Shown: piece after piece, positions 25,201 to 37,700 of the stretch
Position numbering within the stretch: the first letter of the stretch is position 1
Layout of the letters: every line of letters starts with the position of its first letter
Assembly (NCBI GenBank): GCA_024699855.1
Contig: JAMPIQ010000001.1
Span: forward strand, 11,284,001-11,348,000
DNA from: Aphelenchoides besseyi
Taxonomy: Eukaryota > Nematoda > Chromadorea > Rhabditida > Aphelenchoididae
Direction of reading: 5' to 3'
Length of the DNA: 64,000 nucleotides
Program-made: the position numbers and the translations under genes
The notes under the pieces: generated by a model
Databases searched by the model: none
The model's input: only the letters and a program-made list of their open reading frames with translations
What the model was told of the DNA's origin: nothing

Positions 25201-28200
25201 GAGAGCATATCTCATTGCTAATACACGAATCTCCTGGACCAACATGAAGTCGTCCAATACATTGGTTATCTCGATGAATTAGTTCCTGTCCGCAAACACA
25301 CTTTCCCGTCAAACGTTCACAAATCGAGCTTAATCACATGCGAATTATAATTGCGGTGAAAAACTCACTTTCCAACACATATTTCGCCTACACAATTGAA
25401 ATTTAAAGCTTTTAGATTAACAACTAACCATTATCACACGGAAAACCCGGCGGACTTCTAAGTCGTGCAACACAACGTCCAGCAATTGGCAACATTGTTT
25501 CATCTTTGCATTCACAGCGCCATGTGTGTGGATCACAAAACGTAACGGGCATCTCACATTGCTCTCCATTTGAGCACGACTCACCAGCAGACGCTAAATG
25601 TAGTAGTTGATATTGTCACTATCTTTTTGCTTACCAGTTCGATGCTTTTGACAAGAACCGTGAAGTGCTACAGTACCCGGTGGACAAACGCAGACGTCAT
25701 TGTGGCAAATCGAGTTATTTACACAACGAACAGACGCCGATGAACACACCGTTCCTGGACCCACACCAATCAAGCCGGCTTAAATAGAAAACAAAAGAAA
25801 ATGCCTGCCACCAAGAAACACCGAAAGTTTATGAGTAAAACTCACTGGACTGTGAATTATAAGAACGGGAATTCAGACCGTGAGTTGGAGCGTATTGAGC
25901 AGAACCAACTACACAAGTTCCGTGATAATAACCAGGTAAATATTCACAACGGCATCTCAACGACCCGTCACATCGACCATGACAATCTTCATTGCGTAAA
26001 CAACGCTCGTTAGAAGATCGCTTCCAACGACGAGCGAACAGTTCCACGCAAACACCACCAACAGGCATTTGACCAACTGAATGAAAGTATAACCAATGTA
26101 AAACCGAATATCTCACCGGCACAAACACATTTCTGTTGCACGAGATCACAAAAAGAACCGCCAATACATTGCGTGTTATCAGTACATGGACCGAGTGTAC
26201 CGGTCAGTTCACGACAAACCCCACCGGATAATCCAAAACCAGTGGGGCAAACGCATCGATTGGAAATACAATTAGAATTGTTGATGCAAACCTCTCCATT
26301 TGCACAGGATTCGTTTGGCAGCGCTGAAAACGAACGATTCGAATCTTTATCGTATACTAAACCAACCAATAGCCGCATTTTTGCATACCCCATTCACACT
26401 CACTGTTGGACTTATGCACGTACAAATCTGAAATGTTCGTAATGCTCATGACCAAATTATTTGTATTACTTTTGCTTGACTGCAATACGCGTTTTCTCCA
26501 CAACTTTGACCCTGAGCACAAGATTGCCCAGCAAGAGCTGAAATCGTTCTTTTTGCTTTTTTCTTTCAATTAACTAGATACCATGTCGCGGAGGAACACA
26601 TTGATTGCCTTCTTGAACAAAATTTGCAACACAAACACACACATTTTGTACGCAATAAGATTGTCCCTGACACAAACGAGAAGTCGAACACGATTGGCCG
26701 GGATCTGCTCTTTCAATTACCGCGCATTCACTTCCTTCAGGCACCGTGCCAAGTGGACACGTACAAATCATCCGTTCACAACGTGATCCACCAAGACACC
26801 GTTCACTTCCCGTTGGGCACGCACTACCCGGAGCTAAAAGCAAAATTCAGAATATCAATTGCTAGAAACTACTTACGAACGGCTGGAGGATATTGACAGG
26901 TTCCGTTCAATGGTTTTAGTGGTGTTATGCATCTAAAGTTCGAATACTTAAGAACAAAATAAGCAACATACTTGCATGTTCCTCCTTCACAAGTCGACGA
27001 ACCACCACAATGAACGGCCAAATTGCAGGCAGAACCAGGAGGCACTAGAATTGTCAACTTGATTTGTTATTTCTCTTTAACTAACCAGTCATTGGAGTTA
27101 CGCAATGACCATTCAAAACTGTTGTTCCTGACGGGCAAAGACATCGACCATTCTCACATGTGGAACCATTGGTACACTGGTCATTTATCGTGCAATTCTG
27201 TAACGGAGCTGAACGTCCTGAAAACAGAAGAAAAATTAAAGGTTACGATAATGAGCAAAAATTACGCAATAAACAAATTCCATTGCTAATTTCCATATGC
27301 TTCGGACATGTACACTTGTTACTTAAGCAAAGACTTCGTCCGGTGCATTGACGATTGACAACACACGGCTGACCAGGAGCTACAATGTCAAGACACGATC
27401 CTGCATTTTCGATTTGATTCGAACGACAACCCGGTTGACAGATCCCCTTGGCTGTTCGACGATAACTACGTGGACAGTTTCGAGTGCAACGAGAACCAGA
27501 AAACACTTCGTCGTGCGGACAACGACAACGCCCCAAATTACAAAGCATTCCTGGACTGACGGCGTGGCATTGAATCGAATACATGCACTAAAATAAATTA
27601 CATAAGATCCTTGAATGATTAACTTCAGTACTTGATCTCCAGGTTGAACAGCTAAAATTTGGAAGCTGATTATAAGACTCTCAGTTTGCTAAATTACTTG
27701 GAAGACATGAGCCAGCAACTGATGAATAAACGTTTCCACGCGAACAATTTTGACCGCACGTTCCGTCGATTGGGACGGGCAACTCATTTGGACATGTGCA
27801 TCGACCAACCAAGCAATGAGCGTTGGCCACAACTGCAGAACATTGCATTGAATGAGAACATGGACTTGCTCCCGGAAGAACAACTCAAATAAAAAGATCA
27901 GTTTGACTCTTACATTTTGCATTACCTTCACGACATTCGCCAACTTCACTGATCCAAATCTGACCACGTCGAGAACAATTCCGGTCAATAAACGTGCAAC
28001 TATGATTCTGATTCGACCGTTGCATTCCGTAGGGACAATGGCAAGTAAGTTGACGACAAAACGATCCCGATTCGACTGCTCCACATTGCTGTGAGTATTG
28101 ACATGGACTACCGGGTGCCGCTTCTTAAAAAATACTCTTTTTTTATTCAAGTCATAGTAAAAATCACCCGCTAAACAAGTTCCCAGTTCAGAGACATAAG

Positions 28201-28651
28201 CTTGACCGGTCGGACATGTCGCAGAATCATGGGCTGCAACCTCTGACGCGATGCACGCACTTCCTGCATTCAAGGCACCTTCTCGACACTTACAAACACC
28301 ATCACAGAATGCAAGTGGATAGCCGGCACATGAACTGTCTGTTGAACAAACGGATTCTAAACAAACCAGTAGGTAAGAACTTCAACTTCTGTTACCGGGT
28401 GAAATTCCAAAAGACGGCGTTTCGGGCGGCGGTTCTAATTGACGTCGTTGAGGAGAGTTAAGCAACGGTATAGTAGCCGAGACACCGTTAACAAACTCGT
28501 GAAGTCGACGTGGAAGTGAAGACAAAGCGGTGACTTCGGAGTGTTCGGAACGAGCAGGAACATCGTGATGCTGTTCGGCGTGAAGAAATGGTCGCGCAAT
28601 ATTCACTGAAATGAACAGAACTATCACAGTCACCACCAATTTGGAGACCAT
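19287..28651 (-). CDS. Giant secreted EB-module protein with C-terminal chitin-deacetylase-like domain
   Basis: A long chain of short exons. It starts with signal peptide [19 protein letters not shown] at 28651. Then come some two dozen EB-type modules of about 40-50 residues (pattern PGxxC...C..GS.C....C.CP.G......C), a Thr/Pro-rich linker, and a C-terminal polysaccharide-deacetylase fold (about 20.6-19.3 kb). The fold is recognised from [27 protein letters not shown] and the end [10 protein letters not shown], with the stop at 19287-19289. This architecture resembles the C. elegans F48E3.8 type and suggests a cuticle or extracellular-matrix role. The catalytic residues are degenerate: TFDD is replaced by SFTGSIDD and the HS..TH metal motif by SSMSGTN. 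The weakest join is near 21.02-21.15 kb, where the EB part has an in-frame stop (21137) unless spliced, so two adjacent genes are possible. Exon borders inside are approximate. Confidence 0.7.
20854..20907 (-). repeat. Three tandem 18-bp units in the Thr/Pro linker
   Basis: Three adjacent 18-bp copies on the plus strand (GTTGTTCTCGGAGTGGTA, GTTGTTCTTGGAGCGATG, GTTGTTCTCGGAGTGATG) encode, on the minus strand, repeats of (T/A)PRTT plus one residue. It is an O-glycosylation-prone linker between the EB array and the deacetylase-like domain, and probably length-variable. Confidence 0.75.
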
Positions 28652-28819
28652 GACGATCGTTCGGCTCGTATGTAAGTTTTAATCGAACGAAATGACAAAA
28701 CAAAAAAATTTTGGAGTGTCGTTAAGACAAACGAATTTGGCCGCCCAATCAATCACTTTAACTTTTCTGCCAATTCGCTTTGCAGTTGTTGTCTCGGCAC
28801 AAAAAAAGTTATGACGACT

Positions 28820-28827
28820 CTTTTATA
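28820..28827 (-). promoter_or_regulatory. TATA box for the giant EB-module gene
   Basis: TATAAAAG on the minus strand, about 170 bp upstream of the signal-peptide ATG at 28651 and just after the stop of the small EB gene (28842). It supports a separate transcription start for the large gene. Confidence 0.55.
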
Positions 28828-28841
28828 CGCAAAACGATGAT

Positions 28842-29241
28842 TCATTTATAACATATGATCGAAAAGGTCTTACTTGGTACGCAACGTTTGTGCAGTGCGT
28901 AGAATCCGCTTGGACATCGACAAATGTTCTGATGATCACAGTAAATTCCTTTCCGTGAACGGGCACATTGTCTGGTGTCACGGCATCCCTTCTCACCCGC
29001 TTGTACGACTAAAGTTTCAGGTGTGATTAAAAGATTAAGAACCATTTTCACTTGGCCAACAATTCCATTGAAATCGAACAAATCCCGGAGCACAAGAACA
29101 GCGATTGCCAACACATAACTGAGAAGATGAAAGGCAATCGCTCGATTGACGACAAGCTCGATCAAGAGTTGAAGGTACTTGGGAGTTTAATTGAATTACA
29201 AGAAGCGAGTTACAGAAAGTCAACACGAAGAATAATCGCAT
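28842..29241 (-). CDS. Small secreted protein with two EB-type modules
   Basis: Two exons (29052-29241 and 28842-29008) give 118 residues. A signal peptide (MRLFFVLTFCNSLLVIQLNS) is followed by two cysteine modules: RACRQSSDCLSSSQLCVGNR then CSCAPGF, and KGCRDTRQCARSRKGIYCD then CRCPSGFYALHKRC. These are the same type of module as in the giant gene immediately downstream, and the orientation is the same, so the pair probably arose by local duplication. The last codons before the stop (KTFSIICYK) follow a GTAAG that could act as a donor. A spliced extension into the next gene was considered, but no acceptor in phase was found before the TATA box. Confidence 0.6.
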
Positions 29242-32200
29242 TCCGACTCGGAGGTTTCAGTTTTGCATTTGGAAAGCAGCGAACTCAGACTCTCGAACAA
29301 GCGATGAGCTCGCAAGAATTCACGAAAATCGATGCTAAATTTGCGGTGGCGGTAGATGAACTGAAAAGCCCCATCGACTGCACGTCGTATTTGGACAACT
29401 GCGGTGACTATCGCACTTCACACGAAATCGCCGCCGTTTGATGAGCGTGGATTCGTTCTCAATCGGCAATTATGAGCATTCGAAATGGCCATTACAATAA
29501 TATGAATTCAATGGAAACTCATTTGTAAAAGAAAACAAGATGATCTTTTGCGTCGTTAGTTTGGCTTCTCATACAAAAAGGATAATTGATAAGATAGGTA
29601 TCGATGCAGAGATTGTCGTTCGATTCACAAGGAGTTGTTCAGCAAAAGCTTAGAAAACAACTCAGTAGATTCACTGTTCGTCAACCACATGAACATTCAG
29701 ATCAACGAGTTGATGAAGTCTATTAGACACCTTTGCTTAGGAGTTATTGTAAAGTCGACTACACGTCTATTTGGAAGTTCATTGAATACTTGTGCTGTAA
29801 TTTTACTTTCACACAAAAGCGAACTTATTTAATGAGTCACTCAAATAAACAAGATTCTCGCAGGGATTGATTCTGTTGAGCTTGAAAACCAAATGTGGTT
29901 ATAAAGTACATGTTATCCAAGTGTGACAGCTAAATCCGTTCTTATTTGTTGGTATAATCTTGCGGTTTTATTTCAAGACGCCCACGTAAACATTTGAAAT
30001 GCTTGTCGTGGCCGGAAGTTGTCGTCGTCCGTGTAAATCCAAAAGGTCGTTAATTTTTGAATTCGGACACTTGTAGCGATTTTTCATTGTTCAATTCGTA
30101 CTTTCTGGCATGTTAGTCAATACTCGATGAGTTCTGCGTCTTCGGATATTAATCCGAAGATCAGGTGTCATCACTAGGCGCTTTTATTTGGCCGTTTTTT
30201 GTCGGCACTTGGCCACTAGAAATGTTGGTTGAGCCGCGGGGAACTAATCAATCTTTCAAACTCCGCGATTTGATCGACATCTCGATCGGTCGACTTCGTT
30301 TTTTCCTACTGGTCTTCAATTAGGGATTCTGTCCACTCCAATTGGGTCTCTCATTTCGGAGTCCTTGTCCAACGGACATTGAATCTGCTGGAATGTGGCC
30401 AAATACCTCTCGATTGTTCGACATTCACACACGTGGACACTTCCGCTTTATTGTTATTTTTTAGTGCACTACTTTACATGTTCGATTTTGGTGTTTTCAA
30501 GACCTCAATCGGATGTTATTTGGCATGCGGTTTTGCTTTACATTGGAATATCCAGAAGAGCTGCAATTTCCGTTGATTAACCGAAATACATTTCTTAACA
30601 TCTAATCTCCACGCGTTTCTTCGTACAGTAAACGGTAGTGTAATCATTTCCAAGCACTCTTCTGCTAATCTTCCTCCACTTATGCTAAACGTCAAATTAA
30701 TTTCTACTACTAATACCACGTCCATAAACGGAATTTGACGTTTGCCAATTTCTTGTTGGAATATGATTTCCATAATTAGATTACGAATAGTCGAAACCTC
30801 AAACATCTGATCTTTCGCGTTGAGTTCGTTCAACAGTAGATTCTGACAAACGACATTCATTTGCTTTGAAATACAATTGAGTCCTTGACGCATTCTCAAT
30901 TCTTTTCAAACTCAAGAACAAGACTGAAGACCACCGGACTTATGGCCAGCGGCATGATTATCAATTACGGTCGGCTGGTTATTTTGTTTCGACTTTTTGG
31001 TTATGATTCCACGATGAGTCTTCATTTCAGTCGACTTAGTTCGGGGAATTTTTATGCCTACTGAGAGAATTTGTTTTGAACCAGTTCGTTCAGATTTCGC
31101 GTGGCCCTAAGGTGATTTCGAGAAAGAAAACAGCCGCTCGTTTTCGATCGACACTCACCTTTCTGCCAATTCCAAGGCCGTCCGCCTGTTTTCTCATCGT
31201 CACCTATCGATTATTCCCAACTTTATTAGTGATTACGGACTGGGCTTTTTTTAGGAACATCGTTGCCTGTTGACCATTTTGTTTGCTCGAACCGAACTGT
31301 GTGGTATGACTCCTTGTCTAATTTGCATCGGTCGCCGGAAGTCAACGGCCGACTTTTGACGTGCGCGCACTTTCTCTCTTTCCAGCCAATTACTTGCTTT
31401 TGATTGTGCACAAGTTCAAGTTACGAGAACTGAAAGCAGACGTTGAGACCGAGAAGTCCATTGACCGGCCGTGCAATTCATGCTCAATTAGTTAATTCGG
31501 TTATTGAGTGTCGCGTTGGTTGGTCATTGCACGCGACAACATTATTGAATCATAGAGCAGAGTTGTTTTGATGATGGGAGATGTAGTCTCGCTTCGTTCG
31601 CGTTTCTCTCAGTCTACTAATCCATAGTCTGAATTATTGATTCTTATGCTCAACTGTGAACTACTAATCCACGTGTTCAGTAAATGAACAAACAAATTTA
31701 AGGTTGCTAATATGACTTCAAGTCTCATTCATACTCTTCGGTTGTAGTTGTACGGTAGAAGCGCAATTTCCGTTCCGACCTTTTCACTTTCTGATGTTTT
31801 GTGCAAAATCACGAACTAGAAATTAATTTTCAGAATAAGTAACGACCTCTTTTTGGTGAACCATTGACTTTTGCACTGTTAAGTTAATGTTTTCTTTTAA
31901 AGCGAAAGCCATTGAGTGCGGTGAATGAGCAAAAATAATGAGCGAAGAAGTGAATTGGAAACGTCAAGTTGTTTTTTGATTGAGCTTCCAACCGAGATAT
32001 TCACTTGAATTCGTGCCTTCGAAATCTCCGCTTACCATTTGACGTACTTCTCAAGTCCTATCTGCAAACATTTCCAACCAAAACGATAGGCAATTGTGTA
32101 AGGAACGAAGACCCAAAACGATTACTATGTTTGGATTGTGACGTTCTTTTGTTTTTAATTCGAAGATAAACAGCGCCAATTTGCAACGTTCCATTGGTCG

Positions 32201-32846
32201 TAATCCTCGTTTACCTTCCTATTATTAACTTTGTTGATTCCGAATGCCACTTCTTTGTCTCACAATATTGAGTTCTGCATTTGCGTGCTTTCAAAAGACG
32301 GCCAAGCCATATGTTTGTCACCGTTCCCGAACAGATTAGACGTACTTCCGTGCGAGACGCGCATTTTCTTTATTGTTCACAAAGCTACAAGGGTTTACGT
32401 ATGAACGTATATGCTTAATCTTCATCTCCCTCGTTCGCATCTTCTCTGACGATCTTCGGACGCTGTGTGGGCTGAAAGGTCTGAGCAGCTTATCCATTTC
32501 GAGGGACAAATATCTTACGGTCGTTTCAGACTAATCGAATTCGGAAAACTGACACCGAACTTCTAATTAGCTTACCATAATGCAACATAGCAGCCGATTC
32601 ATCGCGTACGATTTCTCGAATATCAATCGCGCAGTTCCGTTCAGTTTCATGTAATCTTTTCGAATCTTCAGGACCGCGCGACTGTAAGCGAACCATCAAC
32701 AAACGAAGGCGGCCGAAAAGGCCCTTTCGTTTTCTCAGCTTATCCGAAGATTTACATCGACCCGCCCATTTTTTGGTGTTAAATAAAAAGCGACGATGGG
32801 GTCCGGGAGCAGTCACCATCACAACGAACCACCACTACGCAATACC
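29242..32846. other. Gene-poor interval of 3.6 kb
   Basis: No recognisable gene. The longest frames are isolated and lack family features. They include a 125-residue minus ORF at 30516-30893 (one possible start, no homology recognised) and plus ORFs at 29635-29832 and 31076-31273. I see no tRNA-like, rRNA-like or repeat structure. It may contain promoter or long UTR sequence for the membrane-protein gene starting at 32847. Confidence 0.4.
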
Positions 32847-33586
32847 ATGGACAACATGCCTGTTAATTTTCCGGTAAAATCGAACGTAGAAATCAGGATA
32901 TGAAGTGATTTTGTTTAGGACATCAACCACATTGTTTTTAATGGAATACCCAAGATGATGCAAGTCGCAGACGATATGCATGTAAGTGATGGTGGTTTGT
33001 TATCGTACAGAAAAGGCATTTTACGTGTGAAGGGCGCCAAGAACCTATAGCACTTAAAAAAGATTTTCGATAACAACCAAAATATGTTTGGATTACAGGT
33101 GATGACTCAAGCAATTGTTGATCTCAAAAACTTGACGATAATTGCGGGACTTGTCAGCATGGTTGGAATCGTTTTATTTCTTTTGCTGAAATACATGAGT
33201 GGGCGAAGAAATCGAGTTCGTAGACGACGGAAGTTTCAAAATGTAAGTGTTGTATTGTGGGCTTCGTTTCTATGACGTCTTTTAAGCATATGGACAGCGA
33301 ACGTTCTTCGCTAAACCGGACGTATCGACAATACACACAGAAACCGTTGGATTGGAATCACAACAAATTTGAGCATAAAGTCGACTTGGAAAAGTTGATT
33401 CTAGAACACTCGTCATCTTCTCACGGCTCACAATCCCAACAACATACACCACCAGCGGTGAATTCGAAACGCAATGCAATCGATTATCATCAGGTCGAAC
33501 GAACACCTCCACCAACTAGCGGACAAACGATTCCGAATGGAACTGTTCTTAAGGTCGGTCTTCATCAAACTGCTTCAGCCCAGTAA
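32847..33586 (+). CDS. Single-pass membrane protein, unknown family
   Basis: Four exons (32847-32873, 32919-32981, 33099-33242, 33287-33586) join in phase to 177 residues. A short N-terminal ectodomain-like stretch with MMQVADDMH is followed by one TM helix (LTIIAGLVSMVGIVLFLLL). A strongly basic stop-transfer region (SGRRNRVRRRRKF) comes next, then a hydrophilic tail of about 100 residues rich in S, Q, H and P. Type III/Ib topology with a long cytoplasmic tail is likely. AATAAA at about 33716 could be its poly(A) signal. I do not recognise the protein. Confidence 0.65.
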
Positions 33587-34729
33587 TCGTCTTTGTGTGT
33601 AAATAATCGCAGTGAAATTTGCTCACCGAAGTGCCAATCGCTTGTTTTCGGGTAACAACTAATACGATTCTCCTTTCATTAACCGAATTTGTGTGCAGTA
33701 CTCATTAACAAGTCCAATAAACGAAATTAATCTCATGGCATTTTGATTAGTTAACTGAAATCAACAAAAAATTCAATACTATTGAAGTTTGTGTCAAGAA
33801 AAGTGAACAGAAAGCCATATAGTTTGTTTGGATTGACAAGTTCGTCCAAACTTACTTTTACATCGTTAACAGCAAAATTTATGTTCTCAATCAACCCAAG
33901 AACTTCATCTAATATGTTCTGCACAGGTTGGCTGGTTGTTTGATTTAAAGGTTTACTCACAACAACTTGAACTTAACTACGCGTTTGGATTCTTGACTGT
34001 GCTCTCACAAAAGAATTTTGACGTGATTGAAAGCCAAGAAACACCAGCAAACGAATCGAGTTCTTTGAAGGTAACTCCTACAAACAATTCGATTTCGTTG
34101 GATGACCCTGCAAAATCAGAATTTTGTTTGCAGTGAATCGAATGTCAATTAGTTTTAAACGTTGGTTGTTTCAGCGACTTGATCCCGTAAAACTTGTAAT
34201 CGATGACGTTCCCTACGTTGACAACTAATATCAAACAACCGATTTTCATTTTTTAACTCAACTGTCTGACTATTTATCTCCCCAATCTTTTCTCATTTCT
34301 TCCCAATTATATGCTTTTTTGGAACAGTTTTCTAACTTCTGCTAACTACTATCCACTAGTTTCTTTGTTCAATTCCATGAAAATAAACTCAAGTGTTACG
34401 TTCTTCGGCTGACAATGAGCTTGTTTTCTGAGTTTATTTCTTTAAAAGTTCCGCTACGGCGGTCACAATGTTAAGAAAGAGTGCAAAACTCCGATTAACC
34501 GGGAGATGCAAATGGACAGGTGAACGAGCAAACGGTGTTCATTTTGACCTTTAGGTTTAACTGAAAAAACAAAAGTCGAAGCGAGTAAAACTCAAGGATC
34601 TCGACCATTCAGGAACACAAGCACCTGACCAAAAGGAAAATAAACGAAATAGTGGTTATATTTGTAAGAGACAAAGTTGTGAAATGCTTGCAAATAGAAG
34701 CTACAAAGTAAGATAGTTGAAAAGTCTGA
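33587..34729. other. Interval with unresolved short exons on both strands
   Basis: On the plus strand, a piece near 33951-34073 (QQLELNYAFGFLTVLSQKNF...) joins in phase by GTAACT...GTTTCAG to a tail RLDPVKLVIDDVPYVDN and a stop near 34229. On the minus strand, 33751-33960 (NILDEVLGLIENINFAVNDV...) and 34000-34120 (FKELDSFAGVSWLS) are also open with plausible splice sites. I cannot say which strand is real. Confidence 0.3.
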
Positions 34730-37700
34730 TTAATGACTATAAGGAGGCATATCACTAATACCGATGGGATGCGACATAAGCGGAATACCATGATGTTGAG
34801 GAACCGAATGAACCATTTGATGTGGAAAACCAACCGATTGGATTGGTGCACTCATCATCGGAGAAACGGTATGCGATAAAGGTTGCATTGGATTGGCATT
34901 ACGAGCCATGTCATAAAGAATGGAATGTTCTTGTAACATGTTTACCGGCGGGATAATATGACCATTATTCATGTTCGGTTCCACAGCACTCATAAAAGCA
35001 TGATCTTCGGAAGGATAGCGATTAAGCGGCGTCCAAGGCGCATTCCATTCACCGTAACCCAACTCCGAATGAACTTCCAAATCTGACGAATTTTCCATTA
35101 AACTTGCTGATCCGTAAAGCGGACTACGACCGTTCAGGCTCTCGTCATTGGATCCAGAATCACTGTCGATTGTTCGATTGAAAATAGCCGATGCAGGACA
35201 ATTCGCATTGGCCCAGCGTCGACCGGCATCCTTTTTGAGTCGTTTCTCTTTTGCTCGTCGATTTTGGAACCAGACCTAAACAAACGAATAATCAACCAAT
35301 TTGTTTTTGGAAAAAGCGAACCTGAACAACACGCATGTCGAGATTTGTTTCAGCAGCCAATTGTTCACGTACGTGACGAGCGGGTTTCGAACTTGCTTGA
35401 TAGGCTTGTTTGAGGACTTCGAGAGAACGAGCAGAAATCGTAGTACGAGGTCGCTTGTTTCCACAATCCATTTCGGCTTCTAGAACACTTGAATGAAGAA
35501 TTTGATCCGACAAAATGTGTAACAGGGTTAGAAAGTTTAATATGTAAAGTCGAAGGTGCAAATTTCGGCTTTTATATCCCGCTCAGAGAACGGTGGGCGG
35601 AATCAAGAGAGAAGACATTCCGTGTGGTTTTGTGCCGCTGAGAACACGCCATTCAATAGACGCTCGACATTTTCGACGGATTAACAGTACGACAAGGTGA
35701 ATGTGCCGAAAGGAGAGAGATACAGAGGTGTAAGGGCGGAACTCTACAGATATCGTGATGGCTTCATGCTTTTTGCTATGGATTAGCTGCTGAGCTTCCG
35801 GTGCAACGACATGTGGAGCAAATATTGAAGGAAAAAATAAGATAGGAATAAGAGAACACGGTGAAGAAGCCGGAAGCCTACGGCGCCAAAGACTGTTGTC
35901 ATTTATCCATGTGAACAATCCGTAGAGAGATAATCCAAATAGGTAGGCGTGAAAAAGAACGCAGATCTTATCCCTTAGCACGTGCATTTTTGCACGATAT
36001 TGAGCGGGATGGTGGGCCAAAGTTCGCTGGACATTTTTTAATCCTACACCCCCAACGGCTTTGCAAACAATGAAGATTACCCGAGAATTCAACAACAATC
36101 AAAAATCTGTCAACTGACCTTTTGCCGAGTTTTCGTAGTCCGTTCGACAAACTAGACGACCATCAATTGGAATCAACTAAAAGAAATCGAAGTCATTTGG
36201 GAACGTTTTGTGTTTCTTCTTTACGTAAAATTGATCTCCGGTGCTCAGTTCTCGTTCACAGATTACACACTTGAAACATTCCAAATGGTAGACGTGTCCG
36301 TTCGCCTTCCTTACAACGTCCTTTTCTGCGACTAGTTCATGGCATCGAGAGCATTTTGGACCGAAATTTCTAGAACTTTGTTATTCGTTAGGCAAGAAAT
36401 CAGTGAGAAGCCCAAGATTCTTTTTAAATTACGAATTCAAAGACCTGATACGATAATTTGACTAAGGTACTCGATTTTCGTGGATTAGTTTCTTAGATTT
36501 TTCAACAAATTTGCGGATTATACACGCAAACCTGGAAGATAATCCCCGGGCAATTAGGCGTTTCGAGCCCACGGATTGTAAGCGGCCAAAGGAATCGCTC
36601 TTACCTAAAGAAGTGCTCACGACAATAAATTCGACCTTGTTTCGAGTAGCAGGAAGTTGAGAACGGTTGCTGACAATCAGCACAACGAAGACACGCTTCG
36701 TGATAGCACAAGTCGAGGACCTTGTAGAGGTAACGATCACGTATTGGCAGTTCGCACTCGACACAATGGTGTATATCGTTAATGTCTGAAAATACATGAT
36801 TGTAATCGCTATTTGACTACGAAAACACGATCTTTCTTTTAAATTTACGTCAATCGTTTGGTTCTTTTATCAACGAATTTATTTTGATTTTTTGTCGATG
36901 AGTCAACGAAGAGAATTTTGCCGCTTTTTGTTTTGTTTTTCACGTAAATCAGCGAATTCGTCTTCTGTTTTTGCTGTCAATACGTTTGGATGATCCCTCA
37001 GTTCCCGTTCCACGTGTTACATTCGATGACCGCTGTGTTTGTCATACGACAACGTTTGATGAATTGCACAGTCAATCCGACATCAAAATTTCTCTCAACT
37101 GGAGCGACTACTCGGTGGTGGGTCTAATTAAAAACCCAACGAATTTTCGTGCTCCGTCGCCTCAACGTCGAGGATTGAGAAAGAGGACCGACACGCACCC
37201 ATTGGACTTGGCCAACCAGCAGTGACCTTTTCGAGTCCATTGTCCACGATCATGGGTTTAGTTGATTAACCGCACGCGACGAATTCGAATTCCAAATGCC
37301 AACAGTCGGTCCACCGGTTTCGAAGAAACTCTTTCGACGAGTCATAATAACAAATTGTTTAACAGAACCCGCGAGAATATCGAATAGCAGATCGTTCAGC
37401 CTTGCTTTCTGACAAACCACTCACCTCACACCTGCGCATTTACGACCTCAGCAGATGGATTTGTTCCGCTGGTTAGTTTACCGCAAAGCCGATCTTGACG
37501 TGAATTATCGCACCAATCTACGGCTAATTTCTGCTTTTACACTCTCAACTTTTTCGTAAAGGTTGAAGCTCGAGATTTAAACGTCAACATGACTCTTGAG
37601 GCCACGCACGACTTCCGGATCAGATCAACAGATAATCTCGAACATCTTACAAAAACTTCTGTTGGCCAATGGCAACAAAGAGATTGCGATGGCGGAGCGT

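Noticed and set aside
28842..28860. Joining the small EB gene to the giant EB gene by splicing at the GTAAG near 28853
   Set aside because: No in-phase acceptor was found, a TATA box lies between, and the giant gene has its own signal peptide.
29052..29441. 129-codon plus ORF
   Set aside because: It is the reverse complement of the small EB gene, whose signal peptide and cysteine modules are clear.
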